Shown: positions 17,113 to 26,981 of the stretch, piece by piece
Layout: every line of letters begins with the position of its first letter
Position numbering within the stretch: the first letter of the stretch is position 1
Assembly: GCA_001464695.1 (NCBI GenBank)
Contig: LNDQ01000112.1
Location: 1 to 64,000 of the forward strand
Reading direction: 5' to 3'
Length of the DNA stretch: 64,000 nucleotides
Source of the DNA: Betaproteobacteria bacterium Ga0077523
GTDB taxonomy: Bacteria > Pseudomonadota > Gammaproteobacteria > Burkholderiales > Ga0077523
The notes under the pieces: model-generated
Seen by the model: the letters and a program-made list of their open reading frames with translations, nothing else
Databases searched by the model: none
What the model was told of the DNA's origin: nothing
Translations under genes and position numbers: made by a program

Positions 17113-17552
17113 AGGCGCGACCAGCGTCCGCGCAACAACTCTGCCTTTACCTGTTCGATCTGTGATCGGGTGTAGGAGGCTCCCGTTTCCTGGGCTTCGA
17201 GTGTCATGGTGTGGGCGATGGGCATGACGTCGCGACGCGCGACTGCTTCGGCTTGGCTGTCCACGCGCTCTCGAAGTGATGTTCTGGGCACCAGCACGTA
17301 TCGCAATTCGCAGTCGAGCGCCTGCGCGAATCGACGCAGTTGCATCAGGGTGATCCGGTCGCTCGATTCGTTGCGCTCCGCCTGAAGGACCAGGGTGTGA
17401 GGGACTCCCATACGGGTCGCGAGCTGGCGAATGGTCATTCCGAGAGCTTCGCGCACCGCTTTCAGCCACCCGCCAGGCGGAGGCGGCGGAATGTTAGAGC
17501 CAGCGTCGCTCAAGGCGCGGTCTACTTGGTCGAGGCGAAGGATGGTGGACAT
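17103..17552 (-). CDS. Mobile mystery protein A (HTH regulator)
   Basis: A 149-residue DNA-binding protein of the mobile mystery protein A family. The Cro/CI-type helix-turn-helix spans about 31-66 (KAVREALGMTIRQLATRMGV then LVLQAERNESSDRITLMQLR). I chose the ATG at 17552, 11 codons into a longer frame, because RLDQVDRAL matches the usual family start; the longer form begins at 17585 inside the operator region. Three operator-like sites (17551-17640) lie directly upstream, so autoregulation is likely. It is the first gene of the A/B pair and follows the restriction-modification gene on the same strand. Confidence 0.88.
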   Translation of the reverse strand: MSTILRLDQVDRALSDAGSNIPPPPPGGWLKAVREALGMTIRQLATRMGVPHTLVLQAERNESSDRITLMQLRRFAQALDCELRYVLVPRTSLRERVDSQAEAVARRDVMPIAHTMTLEAQETGASYTRSQIEQVKAELLRGRWSRLWD

Positions 17553-17640
17553 GTTTACTTTAAAGTTAACAGATCTGGCCGGCATGGTAACTTAAACGTG
17601 CACAATTCGTCCAGATATGGTTACTTTAAAGTAAACAGAT
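17551..17640 (-). promoter_or_regulatory. Three operator-like palindromes at exact 33-bp spacing
   Basis: Site 1 GTTTACTTTAAAGTTAAC (17553-17570) and site 3 GGTTACTTTAAAGTAAAC (17619-17636) are near-perfect palindromes sharing the core ACTTTAAAGT, centred at 17561.5 and 17627.5. Midway, ACTTAAACGT (17590-17599, centre 17594.5) matches the core at 8 of 10 positions. The centres are therefore 33 bp apart, about three helical turns, so bound proteins would line up on one face. The sequence is AT-rich against a GC-rich background and abuts the start of the HTH gene. Confidence 0.75.
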
Positions 17641-17652
17641 CCAGCTTCCGTG

Positions 17653-20600
17653 TCAGGCAGTTGCCCAGACTGCATCGGCAACCCGTCGTGCCCGACCGAG
17701 TGCAACGAGCGTTTCTGCCAGTTCGGGAATACGCCGTTTCCAAGGGCCGCGGCCGGAGAAGTGGGCGGCAATGGCATCCGCAGTCATCGGGATACGGGCA
17801 CCGGCAAGCGCATCGGCGACGGCCTTCACCTGCTCCGGCACCGCGCTCGGCCACGGCTGCTTGGACTTCGGTACCGCGACTGCGATCGGTTCCTCCCCGG
17901 TTTCCATCTCGACCTGCGTAGGTGCCCTGGCACCCGCCGGATTCTGGAACTCGGGCCGCAGCCAGCGCACCAGGCCGCGCTTCTCCTCGGCCGCACGCTC
18001 GGCGTTGAGCGCGACCAGTCGTTCGAGCAGAGCGTCATCGAGCGCACGCTTGCACTCGTCCCGTGTCGTGGGCAATCCGTTCTTGCCCGCGGCCGTGTTG
18101 CCGTTCACCACCTGCACCAGGGGCGCGAGATCGGACCAGCCGTACGCATCGAGCACCGCCAGGTCGAGATCGTCGTGCAGCGTCTTCAGCACCGATACGA
18201 GGCCGTCTTCGTGGATGACCTTCTCTTTCGCGGTGAGCGGCTCGCTGGATCTCAGTTTCTCGAGCACGTTGTACATGCCGGTCAGCGTGAGGTCGGCGTG
18301 CGCCGCTTGCTGGCGTTTGCGGTGGACGTCGAGTTGTTCGGCGAGGGTGCGGACGCGGGACTGTTGGGCGTCCGTCGCGGCGGGGAAGGGGAAGGTCTCG
18401 AAGCAGCGGGTCTTGTTGTAGCGAGGACGGTCTTCGAGAGTACCGCCAGCCGCAAGTGCCCACGTCACGTGGATCTGGCTGGACAGCGTGCCGAGAATCA
18501 GTCCATCCGCCATGGCAATACAGATGACCATGTGATCGCAAAGTACGTCGGCGGGAACAAACTGGAATGCCCGGTGTTTCGCGGTCTCAGTGGTACCGAT
18601 GTATCGCGGCAATTCTTCAATCGCTTTTCTGACGAGCGGTCGCTCCCAGCCGAAGCGCCACCACAGCTCCCGAATGGAGTCCCTGCGATTCTGGTCTCGC
18701 TCGGGTTTGACTCGATCGACGATCCGCTGAAATGCCGCGGGGTTCCTGCTGCGTGCTTCCGTTTCAGAGAGTCCCGAAAAATCGACCAAGTACCGCACCC
18801 TCGGACGATCCAGAAGATCGCGCCCACCGAGGTAAGAACGAATTACCTCAGGCCCCGTGAGCCGAAGGTCGGCGGCAGCCTCTGGATCAAGGATGAAACC
18901 GGCGCCGTGAAGTGCCACTCCCATTCCGCTAATTCCGCTGTTCGCAACGAGCCCAACGCTCGCCGCAATGTTTGCGCCAATTCGAAGATCGGCATGCAAG
19001 CTGCCCACTCTCTTTGCCAACTCAACGCTGACTTCTCCGCTGTCACCCGTCGACTCAGCACGGACCTCGTAGCGCACGCCTTCGTGCGACCCTCGTTCGG
19101 CGACAGTCATAGAAATGCGCACGGCTGCGCCGTCTGCAGCGTCGACCCAGGGATGGTCAGGAACCGCAAAGACAAGCGATAGTGGAGTCTTGCCCGTCAA
19201 ATGAGATTCGATGACGCGTCGGTTGAATGACTGCGACAGACTGTTGGTGGTGATCAGTCCGAATCGTCGAAGAGCGGTCGCGCCGACGAGCGTAGCCGCG
19301 TGGTCCCACCAGTACATGACGTAATCTGCAGATTCCGGAATTTGTTTTAGCGTCCCTCGAAGCGCGTCGACATACCCGTCACCAAGCAAGGATCTCATCC
19401 GCTTTGTCCCGATGAACGGCGGATTCCCCACCACGAAGTCCGCCTTGGGCCACTCCGCCTTGCGCGGATTGACGTACCGCTCCATAGGTTTCTGCGCCCG
19501 CTCGTCAGGCACATTTTCCCCTGTGACGGGATGCTTCTTCATCGTCTTGCCGTCCCACCGCGTCACCGGCAGGCCGCGCTCGTCCATCACGAACTCGACT
19601 TTGTCGTAGGCGAGCACTGCGTCGCGGCATTCGATGTTGTGAAAATCCTTCAGCACTGGCTGGGGCGGCATCACTTGCCCTCGGGTGCGGAAGTGCCACT
19701 GTAGATATCCGATCCAAAGCACCATCTCCGCGATGGCGGCAGCACGCGGATTGATCTCGATGCCGAGCAGTTGATGCGGGTCGACGGTGACGCCGGCCAG
19801 CTCCATGCGGCCTTGGGTGTCGCCCAGTTCGTCGAGCTGGTTCAGCACTTCACCTTCGAGGCGCTTGAGGTGTTCTAGCGTGACGTAGAGGAAATTGCCC
19901 GAGCCGCATGCGGGGTCGAGCACGCGCACGGTGCAGAGCCGGTGATGGAACTCGCGCAACTGCTTACGCGCATCGTCAAGCTTGCCTTCGCGTGCGAGTA
20001 CGAGTGCGGCGCCTTGCGCGAGTTGCCAATCGTCGCGCAGCGGCTCCACCACCGTGGGCAGTACGAGCCGCTCGACATAGGCGCGGGGCGTGTAGTGCGC
20101 GCCGAGGGCATGCCGTTCTTCCGGGTCGAGGGCGCGTTCGAGCAGCGTGCCGAAGATCGCGGGCTCGACGTGCTGCCAGTCGGCGCGCGCGGCTTCGAGC
20201 AGCAGGTCGATCTGGTCGCGGTCGAGCGACAGAACGACCGGGTCCTTGAACAGCTTGCCGTTGAAGCGCAGCACGTCGGTCCGGATCGCGGTGGAGAAGT
20301 CACCGCGGTCCATGGCGGTCCAGAGCTCCCGCACAAGCGGCACGAACTGTTGCGGCGAATCCTTCAGGCCTTCGAGAAGATTCGTGAATGCCCTCTTCGG
20401 GAGCAGCCCGACATCCTCCGCAAACATGGAGAACAGACAGCGGCTGAGGAACTGGGCAACGCTCTCGGGTGCATGGCAGGTCCCTTCGAGTACCTGTGCC
20501 ACCCGAGCCAGACGAGCGGCAACGTCGCGCGTGACTTTGGCCGACACCCGGGATGGGTCGAGTGCCAGCGGGTCGATCCAGACGGTTCGCAACCGATTCC

Positions 20601-21105
20601 GCAACGCCTCATCGCGCAGATCTGTCAGGTGGATTCGATGTGACCTTGGATCGGGGAAAGGCGTGTAGGTCGCGCCGGATCGGGTGAACTCGGCGTACAA
20701 CTCTATGACGTTGCCGACGTCCACCACCAGAAGGAACGGAGGGCGCCCTTCAGTGGCGGGGAGCGCGCGGGCGTACTGCTCGGCCTGCCCGCGGGCGCGC
20801 ATCAGGGCGTCGTCGAAGCCGGAGCCTTCGGCCTTGCGAATCTTCTTGGCTTCGAGCACGAAATTTCCGCGCCGGTAGCAGTCTATGAAGCCGCTCGACT
20901 CGGTGCCGTCTCCGTGCCGGAAAGTTACCCGGCGTTCAAAGACGTACGCGTTGTCCCGGGTATCTTCCCTGGCCGGATCGGGCGTCGGCACGTCCAGAAG
21001 GAGGCAAAGCTCCTGGACGAACAACTGGTAGTTGGCCCGCTCCGAGCCGCCGGCGGCCTGCCAGCGGGCGATGAATGCGTCGATCTTGTCGGTCGGGGCA
21101 GGCAC
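17653..21105 (-). CDS. Single-chain restriction-modification enzyme (MmeI-like, type IIL/IIG)
   Basis: A protein of about 1150 residues combining nuclease and adenine methyltransferase activity. From the GTG at 21105: an N-terminal PD-(D/E)xK-type nuclease with Asp75, Glu85 and Lys87 (GFIDCYRRGNFVLEAKKI); helical connector; SAM motif I VLDPACGSGNFLY (395-407); catalytic motif GNPPF (560-564), the N6-adenine type; a target-recognition region of about 600-950; and a C-terminal helical/winged-helix-like tail. No separate S or R subunit and no BREX or DISARM partner genes are nearby, so it probably acts alone. The start is uncertain: the frame is open to 21273, where it would run through the SAH riboswitch on the other strand. 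Confidence 0.82.
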   Translation of the reverse strand: MPAPTDKIDAFIARWQAAGGSERANYQLFVQELCLLLDVPTPDPAREDTRDNAYVFERRVTFRHGDGTESSGFIDCYRRGNFVLEAKKIRKAEGSGFDDALMRARGQAEQYARALPATEGRPPFLLVVDVGNVIELYAEFTRSGATYTPFPDPRSHRIHLTDLRDEALRNRLRTVWIDPLALDPSRVSAKVTRDVAARLARVAQVLEGTCHAPESVAQFLSRCLFSMFAEDVGLLPKRAFTNLLEGLKDSPQQFVPLVRELWTAMDRGDFSTAIRTDVLRFNGKLFKDPVVLSLDRDQIDLLLEAARADWQHVEPAIFGTLLERALDPEERHALGAHYTPRAYVERLVLPTVVEPLRDDWQLAQGAALVLAREGKLDDARKQLREFHHRLCTVRVLDPACGSGNFLYVTLEHLKRLEGEVLNQLDELGDTQGRMELAGVTVDPHQLLGIEINPRAAAIAEMVLWIGYLQWHFRTRGQVMPPQPVLKDFHNIECRDAVLAYDKVEFVMDERGLPVTRWDGKTMKKHPVTGENVPDERAQKPMERYVNPRKAEWPKADFVVGNPPFIGTKRMRSLLGDGYVDALRGTLKQIPESADYVMYWWDHAATLVGATALRRFGLITTNSLSQSFNRRVIESHLTGKTPLSLVFAVPDHPWVDAADGAAVRISMTVAERGSHEGVRYEVRAESTGDSGEVSVELAKRVGSLHADLRIGANIAASVGLVANSGISGMGVALHGAGFILDPEAAADLRLTGPEVIRSYLGGRDLLDRPRVRYLVDFSGLSETEARSRNPAAFQRIVDRVKPERDQNRRDSIRELWWRFGWERPLVRKAIEELPRYIGTTETAKHRAFQFVPADVLCDHMVICIAMADGLILGTLSSQIHVTWALAAGGTLEDRPRYNKTRCFETFPFPAATDAQQSRVRTLAEQLDVHRKRQQAAHADLTLTGMYNVLEKLRSSEPLTAKEKVIHEDGLVSVLKTLHDDLDLAVLDAYGWSDLAPLVQVVNGNTAAGKNGLPTTRDECKRALDDALLERLVALNAERAAEEKRGLVRWLRPEFQNPAGARAPTQVEMETGEEPIAVAVPKSKQPWPSAVPEQVKAVADALAGARIPMTADAIAAHFSGRGPWKRRIPELAETLVALGRARRVADAVWATA

Positions 21106-21156
21106 GGTGGGGTTCGAGAGAGAACTGGGGGAGTGTATCGGATCAGCCACTTGGGT

Positions 21157-21162
21157 TAATAT
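21157..21162 (+). promoter_or_regulatory. Possible -10 box of the ahcY promoter
   Basis: TAATAT lies about 10 bases upstream of the 5' edge of the SAH riboswitch, where transcription should begin. No convincing -35 hexamer is visible 16-18 bases upstream. Confidence 0.4.
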
Positions 21163-21169
21163 CCGCGCC

Positions 21170-21228
21170 GTCCTGAGGAGCGCTGCAACGGGGTCCCCCG
21201 CCAGGCTCAGGTTTCGGAACCGCGCTCG
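21170..21228 (+). promoter_or_regulatory. SAH riboswitch upstream of ahcY
   Basis: The segment has the conserved S-adenosylhomocysteine riboswitch core: CCTGAGGAGCGCTGCAACGG, then CCGCCAGGCTCAGG, then AACCGCGCTCG. P1 pairs CCTGAG (21172-21177) with CTCAGG (21206-21211). The pseudoknot pairs GAGCGC (21178-21183) with GCGCTC (21222-21227). An internal GGGG/CCCC helix lies between. This class turns on SAH-recycling genes when SAH accumulates, and is found mainly in beta- and some gammaproteobacteria. It ends about 98 bases before the ahcY GTG start. Confidence 0.92.
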
Positions 21229-21325
21229 TTGACTCGTGACCACGCTCACGGGTGGCGAGACGGGCAGCACCACTTCCCCCCTTCACGTCGCCCAGCGGCC
21301 TGGTCCTTCAACCAGGAGAGACGCC

Positions 21326-22667
<1,342 letters not shown>

Positions 22668-22693
22668 ACCATCCGGAACGGGTGGTCGGCGGC

Positions 22694-22736
22694 GCCGATT
22701 CGAGCGACAACCCTGACGGGTTGACGCTCAATCGGC
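22694..22736 (+). other. Long hairpin between ahcY and metF
   Basis: GCCGATTcGAGCGaCAACCC (22694-22713) pairs with GGGTTGaCGCTCAATCGGC (22718-22736): about 18 bp with one bulged C, one A-A mismatch and a TGAC loop. There is no T-run after it, so it is unlikely to be a simple terminator; an RNA-processing or stability element, or a small inverted-repeat element, is possible. Confidence 0.6.
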
Positions 22737-22788
22737 ACGGTGACGAAGGCGCAGTCGAGATGTGAGGCGGTAGTCCGGAGGAGGACGA

Positions 22789-23619
22789 GTGGTCGCGCGT
22801 ACTTTGTCGTTCGAGTTGTTTCCGCCGCAGACGCCGGAGGGGCTGGAGAAGCTGCGGGTCACACGCAGTCAGCTCGCGCAGTTGAAGCCGGCATTCTTCT
22901 CTGTGACCTATGGCGCCGGCGGCTCGACGCGCGACCGTACGTTCGGGGTCGTCGCCGAGTTGCAGGCCGAAGGGCAGAAGGTCGCGCCGCATCTGTCGTG
23001 CGTGGCGGCGACCAAGGCTTCCACTGCCGAACTGCTCGATCGCTATCGGGCGTCCGGGATCGACCGCATCGTGGCCCTGCGCGGCGATCTGCCCTCGGGC
23101 ATGGTGGAGATCGGCGAGTTCCGCTATGCCTCCGATCTAGTGGCGTTCATCCGCGAGGAGTACGGCGATGCGTTCCACGTCGAAGTGGCTGCTTACCCGG
23201 AATACCATCCGCAGTCGCGCTCGGCCGAAGACGACCTGCGCAACTTCGAGCGCAAGGTGAAGGCCGGTGCCGATTCGGCCATCACCCAGTATTTCTTCAA
23301 CGCCGACGCCTACTACTATTTCCGCGACCAGTGCGAAGCGCTCGGGATCGACGTCCCGATCGTGCCCGGCATCATGCCCATCAGCCGCTTCACACAGCTC
23401 GCGCGCTTCTCGGATGCCTGTGGCGCCGAGATTCCGCGCTGGATCCGCCGCAAGCTCGAAGGCTTCGGCGACGATGCCGCGTCGATCCGCGCCTTCGGCC
23501 TCGATGTGGTGACGCGCCTGTGCGACGACCTGTTGCGCAACGGCGCGCCGGGTCTGCACTTCTATACGCTGAATCAGGCCGGGGCAGTCACCACGATCTG
23601 GCAACGGTTGGGGTTGTGA
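22789..23619 (+). CDS. metF: 5,10-methylenetetrahydrofolate reductase
   Basis: FAD enzyme that makes 5-methyl-THF for methionine synthesis. The 276-residue protein has the family start SFELFPPQTPEG (catalytic Glu in FEXFPP), SVTYGAGGSTRD, LRGDLP, and the C-terminal GLHFYTLNQA. The start is GTG, preceded by a strong GGAGGAGG. It follows ahcY by 120 bases, the standard betaproteobacterial order, and should be part of the riboswitch-controlled transcript. Confidence 0.96.
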   Translation: MVARTLSFELFPPQTPEGLEKLRVTRSQLAQLKPAFFSVTYGAGGSTRDRTFGVVAELQAEGQKVAPHLSCVAATKASTAELLDRYRASGIDRIVALRGDLPSGMVEIGEFRYASDLVAFIREEYGDAFHVEVAAYPEYHPQSRSAEDDLRNFERKVKAGADSAITQYFFNADAYYYFRDQCEALGIDVPIVPGIMPISRFTQLARFSDACGAEIPRWIRRKLEGFGDDAASIRAFGLDVVTRLCDDLLRNGAPGLHFYTLNQAGAVTTIWQRLGL

Positions 23620-23658
23620 CCGCACCCGTTTCGCATAAACGGAAGTAGACTCCGGCGC

Positions 23659-25491
23659 GTGCCTTCGACTCGCACCCGCTTCCTGGCCGCGTTGCTGGCG
23701 GTCTTCGTCGGCCTCGTTCTGATCGAGGCGCACTGGCTCCATTTCACCGAGGCCCTGTCCAACCGCGTCACGGATTTCTTTCTGCGCAGCCAGGCGCAGC
23801 AGCTGAAGGGTGATCCCGACATCGTCGTGATCGCGATCGACGAGCAGAGCCTCACCGGCATGGCGGAGCTCGCCGGCCGCTGGCCCTGGCCGCGATCGGT
23901 GCACGGCGAGATGGTCACGTTCATCGCCAGGCAGAAGCCGAAGGCGATCGTCTTCGACATCCTGTTCGGCGAGCCCGACGTCTACCGCCCGGAATCGGAT
24001 CAGGACTTCAACCGCGCGCTGCAAGGCCTCGACAACGTGTACTTCCCGACGGCGCGGCACGATACAGTCGGCGATCCCTACGGGGTACCGATCGCCGATC
24101 TCGCGCCGGCGCTGGGCGCGATCCGCGGTCCGCGGTCGGAGAAGAACGCCACGATCGACATACTGCAGCCCTTCGCGCTGGCGACGGAGCACTGGCGTCT
24201 GGGCCTGATCAATTTCCGGCAGGACCGCGATGGCGTTGGACGGCGCTACATTGTGTTCGACTCCGCCTATGGTTGGCGCATCCCTTCCCTGCCGGCGCGT
24301 GTCGCAGCGGATCTCGGTTGGCCGCTACCCGATCGCGCCGACATCCAGCTCGGCTGGCGCGGCGGCATCCGGGCCCATCCCCAGGTGCCGTTCGTCGATC
24401 TGTACGTGGAGCTGAACAGCGAGAAGAAGCGCCGACCGCCCGACGAATTTCGCGACAAGGTCGTCGTCATCGGTACCACGGCCACCGGTCTGGGCGACAT
24501 TCGCGTGACGCCCGTGGACAACCGGCATCCAGGCGTGGAGATTCTCGCCACTGCGCTCGACAACCTGAAGAACCGCACGTGGCTGCGGACCGCCCCGCCC
24601 TGGGTGACGCCGGTGCTCGGCCTGGCGCTCATCGTTTTGCTGGGTGCGGTCTTCTGGGCCCGGCTCAACACGGTTCGCATCGGGCTCGCTCTCGCGGGGG
24701 CCTCGGCCGTCCTGCTGGGCGCGAGCTACTTCTTCATCGGCGCGCTGACGTCGGTGCCGGTGATGACGCCGTTGCTGTTTGCCTGGGCGTTCTTCCTGGT
24801 GAGCGCGCTGCACGATTACCGCGACGAGCGCCGCTCGCGCGAATCGGCGATCCGCGAGTTCGGCCGCTTCGTGAACCCGCACGTGGTGAAGGAGATCATC
24901 GCGCAGGGCGGTCTGTCGCGCGCCGGCGAAAGCCGCGAGGTGACGATCCTGTTCTCCGACATCCGTGGCTTCACCACGCTGTCGGAATCGCGCACGCCCC
25001 AGGAGGTGGTGTCGCTGCTCAACCGCTATTTCTCGAAGCAGGTGGACGTCATCTTCCGGCACGGCGGCACGCTCGACAAATTCATCGGCGATGCCATCAT
25101 GGCCTGCTGGGGTGCGCCGATCGACGATCCGGACCACGCGCAGCATGCGGTGGCGGCCGCACTCGAGATGGCCGACACGCTGCAGGCATTCAAGCGCGAG
25201 CTGGGCGAGGCCGATGCCGACTTCGACGTGGGCATCGGCATCCATTCGGGCCCGGCGGTGGTGGGTCTGATCGGATCGGACGCGCGGCGCGAGTACACTG
25301 CCATCGGCGATACGGTGAATCTGGCGAGCCGCATCGAAGGGCTGACGAAGGGTGTCGCGCGCATCCTGGTGTCCGAGGAAACCATGCGCCGCTGCGGGAA
25401 CGCTTTTGGCTTCGCCGATCGCGGATCGTTTCCGGTAAAGGGTCGCGCGCAGGGCGTGCGGCTCTTCGAACCTTCTAGGAAGACGTCATGA
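23659..25491 (+). CDS. CHASE2-domain adenylate/guanylate cyclase
   Basis: Membrane sensor with a class III nucleotide cyclase output. An N-terminal membrane anchor (FLAALLAVFVGLVLIEAHWL) is followed by an extracytoplasmic CHASE2 domain (about 35-305; FPTARHD, DKVVVIGTTATGLGD, HPGVEILATALDNL), three membrane helices (about 310-390) and the cyclase domain (about 420-605). Metal-binding aspartates are seen in LFSDIRGFTTLSE and FIGDAIMACWG, and the substrate region is YTAIGDTVNLASRIE. Length (610 aa) is usual for the class. The GTG start is at 23659; the stop overlaps the next gene's ATG by four bases, linking it to the SH3 protein and M48 protease. Confidence 0.92.
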   Translation: MPSTRTRFLAALLAVFVGLVLIEAHWLHFTEALSNRVTDFFLRSQAQQLKGDPDIVVIAIDEQSLTGMAELAGRWPWPRSVHGEMVTFIARQKPKAIVFDILFGEPDVYRPESDQDFNRALQGLDNVYFPTARHDTVGDPYGVPIADLAPALGAIRGPRSEKNATIDILQPFALATEHWRLGLINFRQDRDGVGRRYIVFDSAYGWRIPSLPARVAADLGWPLPDRADIQLGWRGGIRAHPQVPFVDLYVELNSEKKRRPPDEFRDKVVVIGTTATGLGDIRVTPVDNRHPGVEILATALDNLKNRTWLRTAPPWVTPVLGLALIVLLGAVFWARLNTVRIGLALAGASAVLLGASYFFIGALTSVPVMTPLLFAWAFFLVSALHDYRDERRSRESAIREFGRFVNPHVVKEIIAQGGLSRAGESREVTILFSDIRGFTTLSESRTPQEVVSLLNRYFSKQVDVIFRHGGTLDKFIGDAIMACWGAPIDDPDHAQHAVAAALEMADTLQAFKRELGEADADFDVGIGIHSGPAVVGLIGSDARREYTAIGDTVNLASRIEGLTKGVARILVSEETMRRCGNAFGFADRGSFPVKGRAQGVRLFEPSRKTS

Positions 25492-26009
25492 CCCGAACAA
25501 GGACGTGGGTTGCGGCCTGCATGCTGCTGGGATGCTCGGCGGCGTGGGCGCAGGAGACCGGCTACACGCTGCGCGAAACCGAGGTGAAGGCAAAGCCTTT
25601 TCTCGATGCGCAGAGCGTCGGCAAACTGCCGGAAAAGGCGCAGGTCACGATTCTCGGCCGCCAGGGCGGCTGGTCGCAGATTCGCGCCGACAAGGTCGAA
25701 GGCTGGATTCGCCTCCTCAGCATGCGACTGGGTAGTGCCGATCCGGCGAAGAAGCCCACGGCAGTGGCGACAACCATCGGCTTCGGTCGCCGCGGTGCCG
25801 GCGCAGGACCGACGGTGACCACGGGCGTGCGCGGCTTCTCCGAAGAGGACCTGAAGGAAGCGAAGCCGAACCCGGAAGAGGTGAAGAAGATGGAAACCTT
25901 CACCATCCCGCCGGCCGGTGCGGCGCAGTTCGCCGCGGCCGGCGGATTGACTGCGCAGACCGTCTCCTACGTCGATGCCGACGGCAAACCCATGAAGGTG
26001 AAGAAATGA
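25488..26009 (+). CDS. Exported SH3-domain protein
   Basis: A 173-residue protein with a signal peptide (TWVAACMLLGCSAAWAQ) and one bacterial SH3 domain at about 24-80 (YTLRETEVKAKPFLDAQSVG to WSQIRADKVEGWIRLLSM). The rest is a low-complexity tail. It may bind peptidoglycan or another envelope partner. It is coupled to the cyclase gene upstream (4-base overlap) and to the M48 protease gene downstream (ATGA overlap at 26006-26009), a trio that recurs in betaproteobacteria. Confidence 0.82.
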   Translation: MTRTRTWVAACMLLGCSAAWAQETGYTLRETEVKAKPFLDAQSVGKLPEKAQVTILGRQGGWSQIRADKVEGWIRLLSMRLGSADPAKKPTAVATTIGFGRRGAGAGPTVTTGVRGFSEEDLKEAKPNPEEVKKMETFTIPPAGAAQFAAAGGLTAQTVSYVDADGKPMKVKK

Positions 26010-26884
26010 ACGCGCGCCTGCTGCTCTGCGTCGTGGTTCTCGCCGGTATGGTGGGCATCGTCGCCGGGTGTGCCGGGCCGCAGGGCCAGGCCTTCATGGA
26101 CAACATCGGCGGTGTCGAAGGCCTGATGAAGAACATCAAGCAGGCGACCGGCACCATCCCGGAACCGGAAGAGATCGAAATGGGCGAAGGCATCACCGAG
26201 ACCCTGCTCGGCGCGCGACCCATGGTCAACGATCCCGATGTCCAGCGCTACGTGAACTTCGTGGGTGCCTGGGTCGCTGCGCAGTCGGAGCGGCCGAACC
26301 TGCCATGGCATTTTGCCGTCAACGACAGCGATCACGTCAACGCCTTCGCTGCGCCCGGCGGCTACATTATCGTGACCAAGGGCATGATGAACCTGCTGCA
26401 GAACGAGTCGGAACTCGCGGGCGTGCTCGGCCACGAGATCGGTCACGTGGTGCGCAAGCATCACCTGAATGCGATCCGCAAGGGCGCATACATGAACCTG
26501 CTGGGCGCCGGCGCGGCGGGTGCGACCGCCGGGTCGCGCGGCGGTGAACTCGTCAACGCCCTGGTCGGGCCGACAAAGGAGCTCTATTCACGCGGCCTCG
26601 ACAAGGACGACGAGTACGACGCCGATCGTATCGGGGTCGTGCTCGCGACGCGCGCCGGTTATGACCCTTGGGGTCTGGCGGCGGCGCTGCAGACGCTCGC
26701 GAAGATCAAGGCCGACGACAAGTACATGGCGTTGCTGTTCAAGACGCATCCGAACCCATCGGACCGCCTCGACAAGTTGGGGACGGCGATGGGAACCACG
26801 TTCGACCGGTTCACCGACCGGCCGCAGAACGTCGATCGATTCCAGCGCGCGGTGGCGAAGATCCGGACCGTCGCCGCGAACTGA
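26006..26884 (+). CDS. M48-family metalloprotease lipoprotein
   Basis: A 292-residue zinc protease, probably a periplasm-facing lipoprotein: lipobox IVAGC with Cys22. The catalytic HEIGH motif gives zinc ligands His143 and His147 and base Glu144; the third ligand is likely the Glu in DEYDADRIG (about 203). It resembles LoiP/YcaL-type envelope quality-control proteases rather than HtpX, as it lacks membrane helices. It ends the operon begun by the cyclase gene, and a pair of hairpins follows. Confidence 0.9.
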   Translation: MNARLLLCVVVLAGMVGIVAGCAGPQGQAFMDNIGGVEGLMKNIKQATGTIPEPEEIEMGEGITETLLGARPMVNDPDVQRYVNFVGAWVAAQSERPNLPWHFAVNDSDHVNAFAAPGGYIIVTKGMMNLLQNESELAGVLGHEIGHVVRKHHLNAIRKGAYMNLLGAGAAGATAGSRGGELVNALVGPTKELYSRGLDKDDEYDADRIGVVLATRAGYDPWGLAAALQTLAKIKADDKYMALLFKTHPNPSDRLDKLGTAMGTTFDRFTDRPQNVDRFQRAVAKIRTVAAN

Positions 26885-26913
26885 GGTACGCACCAGCGAC
26901 GCCCCTTCCCCAA

Positions 26914-26940
26914 CCCTCCCCCGACGAAGTCGGGGGAGGG
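26914..26940 (+). repeat. GC-rich hairpin of the CCCTCCCCC/GGGGGAGGG type
   Basis: CCCTCCCCCGAC-GAA-GTCGGGGGAGGG is a perfect 12-bp stem with a 3-base loop, just past the M48 protease stop. Similar hairpins recur at 51568-51594, 51637-51662 and (CCCTCTCCC variant) 59148-59279, always at gene ends, so this is a dispersed palindrome family. Confidence 0.85.
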
Positions 26941-26981
26941 GCGGGGGATGGGGCAGGCTCCTTTCCGGTCTCCACCAAAAC

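Noticed and set aside
17653-21105. BREX PglX or DISARM methylase
   Set aside because: No other BREX or DISARM genes are present, and the chain has its own N-terminal nuclease motif, fitting a stand-alone MmeI-like enzyme.
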